Of a DNA stretch of 31,263 nucleotides, positions 30,214 through 31,263 are shown in pieces. The notes beneath the pieces are model-generated. The model ran no database searches, was not told the origin of the DNA, and saw only the letters and a program-made list of their open reading frames with translations. A program made the translations under genes and the position numbers. Where the stretch lies: the NCBI GenBank assembly GCA_001683735.1, contig LUGG01000065.1, positions 1 through 31,263 of the forward strand. The letters are read 5' to 3'. Origin of the DNA: Grifola frondosa. Its lineage: Eukaryota; Basidiomycota; Agaricomycetes; Polyporales; Grifolaceae. Position 1 is the stretch's first letter; every line of letters starts with the position of its first letter.

Positions 30214-31263
30214 ATAATTTTTAATTGGTGAATATGATGTACCCTTTAAATTTAAATGTTCTAATAAGAGTTTAACTTTATTAAATCGTGTAGCAGTATT
30301 TAATTATAAATTTATAAGATAAATAGGTTTATTTAATAGGATTCTCCCTTTACCAGTTTTTTAAGAATTTACTATATAAAGGATGTGTAACCAAATAAAC
30401 AGATTCTCCGTCTATATTTATTAATCGTTCTTTATTTAAATAATTATATACACCATGGCCAAGTGGAAATTGATTTGAAACCTAATTTATTCTATATTTG
30501 TTTAGGGTTAGAATAATAAGAATGTACAGTTTTTGTCTCTTTTGCTGTACCTAAAGTTTTTGGAAGACTTTCTCTATTAATTGCTCTCATTTTTGTTTGA
30601 AGTCTGACTAACCTGAGCCAACTTGCAGGTAATAGATTATTTATTTATAATGAAGAAGTTAAACTAACTGAAATATTATATTTTTTACTATATACAAGAT
30701 GATCAGTATTTATATATCTAGTTAAAGTAGTTCTACTTATACCTAATCCTATACTAGCACTATTAATAGAAGTAAAGCTACTTATAAATTCACCTTTACT
30801 ATTGTGAACTAATATATCTACTTTATATCTTGATAAGTCATTAGTTCTTTCTCTAGGAATGAAAACCTAGTTTTACTAATTTAAGATAATTTGATTCCGG
30901 TTGATAATAATAGATTAGTGCTTGTTCAAGCATTCTAATTTAAAATGTTATAAACAATTCAAAAATGGAACTTAAATGTGAATCTAATTTAAATTTAGGA
31001 TTCTCTTCAATAAAATTATTTAAATCATGAGGAGTAGTTTTAATTATACCTCCTTCTGGGTACAAAGTCCCCCTCCCTGCCCTTTAGGGCTAGCGTTACG
31101 GGTGGGGCAGTATAATTATCCCAACCTCCATTTAAAATAATATGGTTGTAGAATAATCCCCCATTTTTTTTCACCTTTTCTTAAATGATCTTTCAATGAA
31201 GCTTGATGACTCTTGACCATGTAGTTATATTGCTGAGCCTATATTTATCTGTTGATTTTTCCA
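30214..31263 (-). pseudogene. GIY-YIG homing endonuclease relic A (runs off window end)
   Basis: On the minus strand, broken over several frames, there is GGWDNYTAPP near 31100-31130, which corresponds to the K/YGWDNF block after GIY-YIG. Then come RMLEQALIYYYQPES (the conserved Glu block) near 30900-30935, YKVDILVHNSKGEF and SINSASIGLGISRTTLTRY (NUMOD1-like DNA-binding part) near 30690-30835, and MRAINRESLPKTLG near 30560-30590. The GIY motif itself would lie at or beyond the window edge. A G+C cluster is inserted at 31068-31110. It was probably encoded in intron A. Confidence 0.7.
31068..31110. repeat. G+C cluster in endonuclease relic A
   Basis: CCCCCTCCCTGCCC, CCCTTTAGGGC and TAGCGTTACGGG are shared with 25916-25996 (reverse complement) and 4936-5014. 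It falls right after the GWDNYTAPP motif and interrupts the frame. Confidence 0.75.

Overview
The window is a stretch of fungal mitochondrial DNA, most likely from a basidiomycete (Agaricomycetes-type). It is very AT-rich and carries atp9, nad6, atp8, an intramolecular-type fungal mitochondrial rps3, mitochondrial tRNAs, GIY-YIG homing endonucleases, group I intron cores and several copies of linear-plasmid genes (family B DNA polymerase, phage-type RNA polymerase, and a plasmid-type membrane protein). The Trp tRNA has anticodon CCA and Trp is written TGG in the genes I could read, so UGA is probably not Trp here. The species is an inference.

Layout: (1) 1-5.4 kb, plus strand: a plasmid-derived block made of a membrane/linker extension, a broken DNA polymerase (dpo copy 1), then the middle of a phage-type RNA polymerase. 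(2) 5.4-9.1 kb: a minus-strand copy of the first ~82 codons of cox1 butted onto the RNA polymerase remnant, the N-terminal part of a second dpo (minus), then a heavily decayed third dpo (plus). (3) 9.3-10.7 kb, minus: a decayed plasmid membrane protein, and an intact atp8. (4) 11.4-16.1 kb, minus: a small dpo scrap (copy 4) and an almost full-length dead dpo (copy 5) with its own N-terminal extension. (5) 16.4-19.5 kb: trnW(CCA), trnD(GUC), atp9 with a downstream GIY-YIG gene and two leftover atp9 tails, then a scrap of rnl with the 5' part of a group I intron, and trnG(UCC). (6) 20.5-22.8 kb, minus: nad6 running into a plasmid-type membrane protein. (7) 24.4-25.4 kb, minus: rps3, frameshifted. 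(8) 27.2 kb to the end, minus: a string of decayed GIY-YIG endonucleases and two group I intron cores.

Two forces seem to have shaped the window. Repeated integration of linear mitochondrial plasmids left five dpo relics in both orientations plus captured host fragments (cox1, rnl). A family of short G+C-rich palindromic clusters is scattered through the plasmid and intron relics, sometimes inside reading frames. A 249-bp near-perfect direct repeat (18686-18934 and 29961-30209) could recombine to release an ~11.3-kb circle. No single unknown system is proved here; the most unusual items are the nad6-plasmid protein junction, the stacked atp9 3' ends, the rpo/cox1 junction and the GC-cluster family. 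Several breaks in rps3 and dpo copy 1 are one-base excesses, so sequencing error must be excluded before calling those genes dead.
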